Assembly (NCBI GenBank): GCA_946886805.1
Contig: CAMPJM010000172.1
Span: 1 to 7,930, forward strand
Direction: 5' to 3'
Length of the DNA stretch: 7,930 nucleotides
DNA from: an uncultured Flammeovirgaceae bacterium
Lineage (GTDB): Bacteria; Bacteroidota; Bacteroidia; Cytophagales; Cyclobacteriaceae
Both the position numbers and the translations under genes were made by a program. Every line of letters begins with the position of its first letter. Position 1 is the stretch's first letter. The notes below the pieces were generated by a model. That model had not been told where the DNA came from and made no database searches. It was given only the letters and a program-made list of their open reading frames with translations. This document shows, in pieces, positions 7,559 through 7,930 of the stretch.

Positions 7559-7738
7559 TTTTTTCGAAAAGAAAGAACATGAATTTGCGACGATGGAAGG
7601 GCACGAGCGGATGCTCTCGTCAGACTGCGGGTTTTGCACTTTTCATTAATAATCGTCATTGCGAACGGCCTTCCCGTCACAGGCCATGCCACTAAAATTA
7701 CACTTTTCAAAGACACTGTTGAAGTAGGAGTAAACTAA
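7559..7738. repeat. Segment between the two REP-like copies, with further palindromic motifs
   Basis: It contains CGTCATTGCGAACGG at 7654-7668, a sequence type often seen as the partner half of GCAATCTC repeats. It also has an interrupted palindrome ACGAGC / GCTCTCGT near 7603-7620, and two identical CACTTTTCA 9-mers at 7637-7645 and 7701-7709. The second overlaps ACACTTTT (7700-7707), which is inverted relative to AAAAGTGT (7737-7744) at the start of copy 2. This suggests that the two 58-base copies are parts of larger composite repeats rather than isolated hairpins. Confidence 0.5.
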
Positions 7739-7796
7739 AAGTGTGGCAATCTCCTAATAAAGCACCGCTCTTCGCTTCGGGAGATTGCCGCATCTA
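7739..7796. repeat. 58-base REP-like direct repeat, copy 2
   Basis: Second copy of the repeat at 7501-7558, with the same orientation and length. Its hairpin is stronger: GGCAATCTCC (7745-7754) pairs perfectly with GGAGATTGCC (7780-7789) around a 25-base loop. Two Watson-Crick and two wobble pairs extend the stem outward to 7741 and 7793. The copy ends directly at the outer arm of the long inverted repeat that follows. Confidence 0.78.
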
Positions 7797-7890
7797 ACTC
7801 CTCACCCGTCCGACCGCTCATCTTTGAGATTACCAGAATAATTGAACATACTGCGTCCTCTATAATACAGCGGTCGGACGGGTATTAGTT
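7796..7890. repeat. Long GC-rich inverted repeat around a 50-base loop
   Basis: A perfect 15-bp inverted repeat, ACCCGTCCGACCGCT at 7804-7818 and its exact complement at 7869-7883, encloses a 50-base AT-rich loop. After a 4- versus 3-base interruption, four more pairs (AACT 7796-7799 with AGTT 7887-7890) extend the arms. The arms are far more GC-rich than the surroundings, which suggests a mobile or structured element rather than chance. There is no T-run after either arm, so a classic terminator is unlikely. It could be a miniature inverted-repeat element or a folded RNA or DNA site; no coding content is seen in the loop. Confidence 0.7.
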
Positions 7891-7930
7891 GCAGCAAACC
7901 CGCTTCACCTTAAAAACCACGACTAGCGCG

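Larger units (their letters stand above)
7465..7930. other. Non-coding, repeat-rich region downstream of the subtilase
   Basis: No gene is supported here on either strand. A minus-strand open frame over 7516-7716 is made almost wholly of repeat sequence and is not believable. No classic hairpin-plus-T-run terminator follows the subtilase stop at 7464; the first folded repeat, beginning about 37 bases later, may serve that role. The content is two 58-base direct repeats, a middle segment with short inverted and direct repeats, including the 10-bp palindrome TTTTCGAAAA at 7561-7570, and a GC-rich long inverted repeat. The last 40 bases (7891-7930) show nothing recognisable. Confidence 0.75.

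Noticed and set aside
7561..7570. TTTTCGAAAA palindrome as a terminator for the subtilase
   Set aside because: The stem is AT-rich with essentially no loop and lies almost 100 bases beyond the stop, so it is a poor intrinsic terminator.
7516..7716. 66-codon minus-strand open frame in the right intergenic region
   Set aside because: It is composed almost entirely of the REP-like repeat and its flanks, has no ribosome site or recognisable domain, and its composition follows the repeat rather than coding sequence.
7501..7890. CRISPR array
   Set aside because: There are only two 58-base repeats, imperfect and 180 bases apart, without regular spacers or cas genes.

Overview
The window looks like chromosomal DNA from a member of the Bacteroidota, most likely a Cytophagales- or Flavobacteriia-like marine or soil bacterium. 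The evidence is a large secreted protease ending in a type A C-terminal sorting domain of the type IX secretion system (T9SS), a secretion route confined to this phylum. The AT-rich coding style, the near absence of strong Shine-Dalgarno sites and a TAnnTTTG-like promoter element agree with this. The exact genus cannot be read from the sequence.

Layout. Positions 1-3578 hold a tight leftward gene cluster, transcribed xseA - xseB - oligopeptidase B. xseA and xseB encode the two subunits of exodeoxyribonuclease VII and overlap by 20 bases. The xseB stop overlaps a possible start (ATGA) of an S9A peptidase of the oligopeptidase B type, which carries a lipoprotein signal and runs off the left edge about 35 residues before its expected catalytic His. 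A 118-base divergent intergenic region (3579-3696) holds a perfect 8-bp hairpin and a promoter-like element facing xseA. Positions 3697-7464 encode a 1255-residue secreted subtilisin-like protease with a propeptide, an S8 catalytic domain, three PKD domains, two copies of an unnamed beta-rich module and the T9SS sorting domain. Positions 7465-7930 contain no gene I can support. They hold two 58-base REP-like direct repeats that each fold into a hairpin, a middle segment with a CGTCATTGCGAACG motif, and a separate GC-rich perfect 15-bp inverted repeat around a 50-base loop.

How it fits together. The two peptidases flank the xse genes but are divergently transcribed, so there is no direct evidence that they form a unit. 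Both appear to be exported: one as a lipoprotein cleaving peptides after basic residues, the other as a surface or secreted protease delivered by T9SS. That would suit a protein-degrading lifestyle. The xseAB pair is housekeeping DNA metabolism. I do not see a clear new multi-gene system here. The points most worth a second look are the altered catalytic-Asp motif and duplicated modules of the subtilase, the exported oligopeptidase B coupled to xseB, and the structured repeats at the right end.
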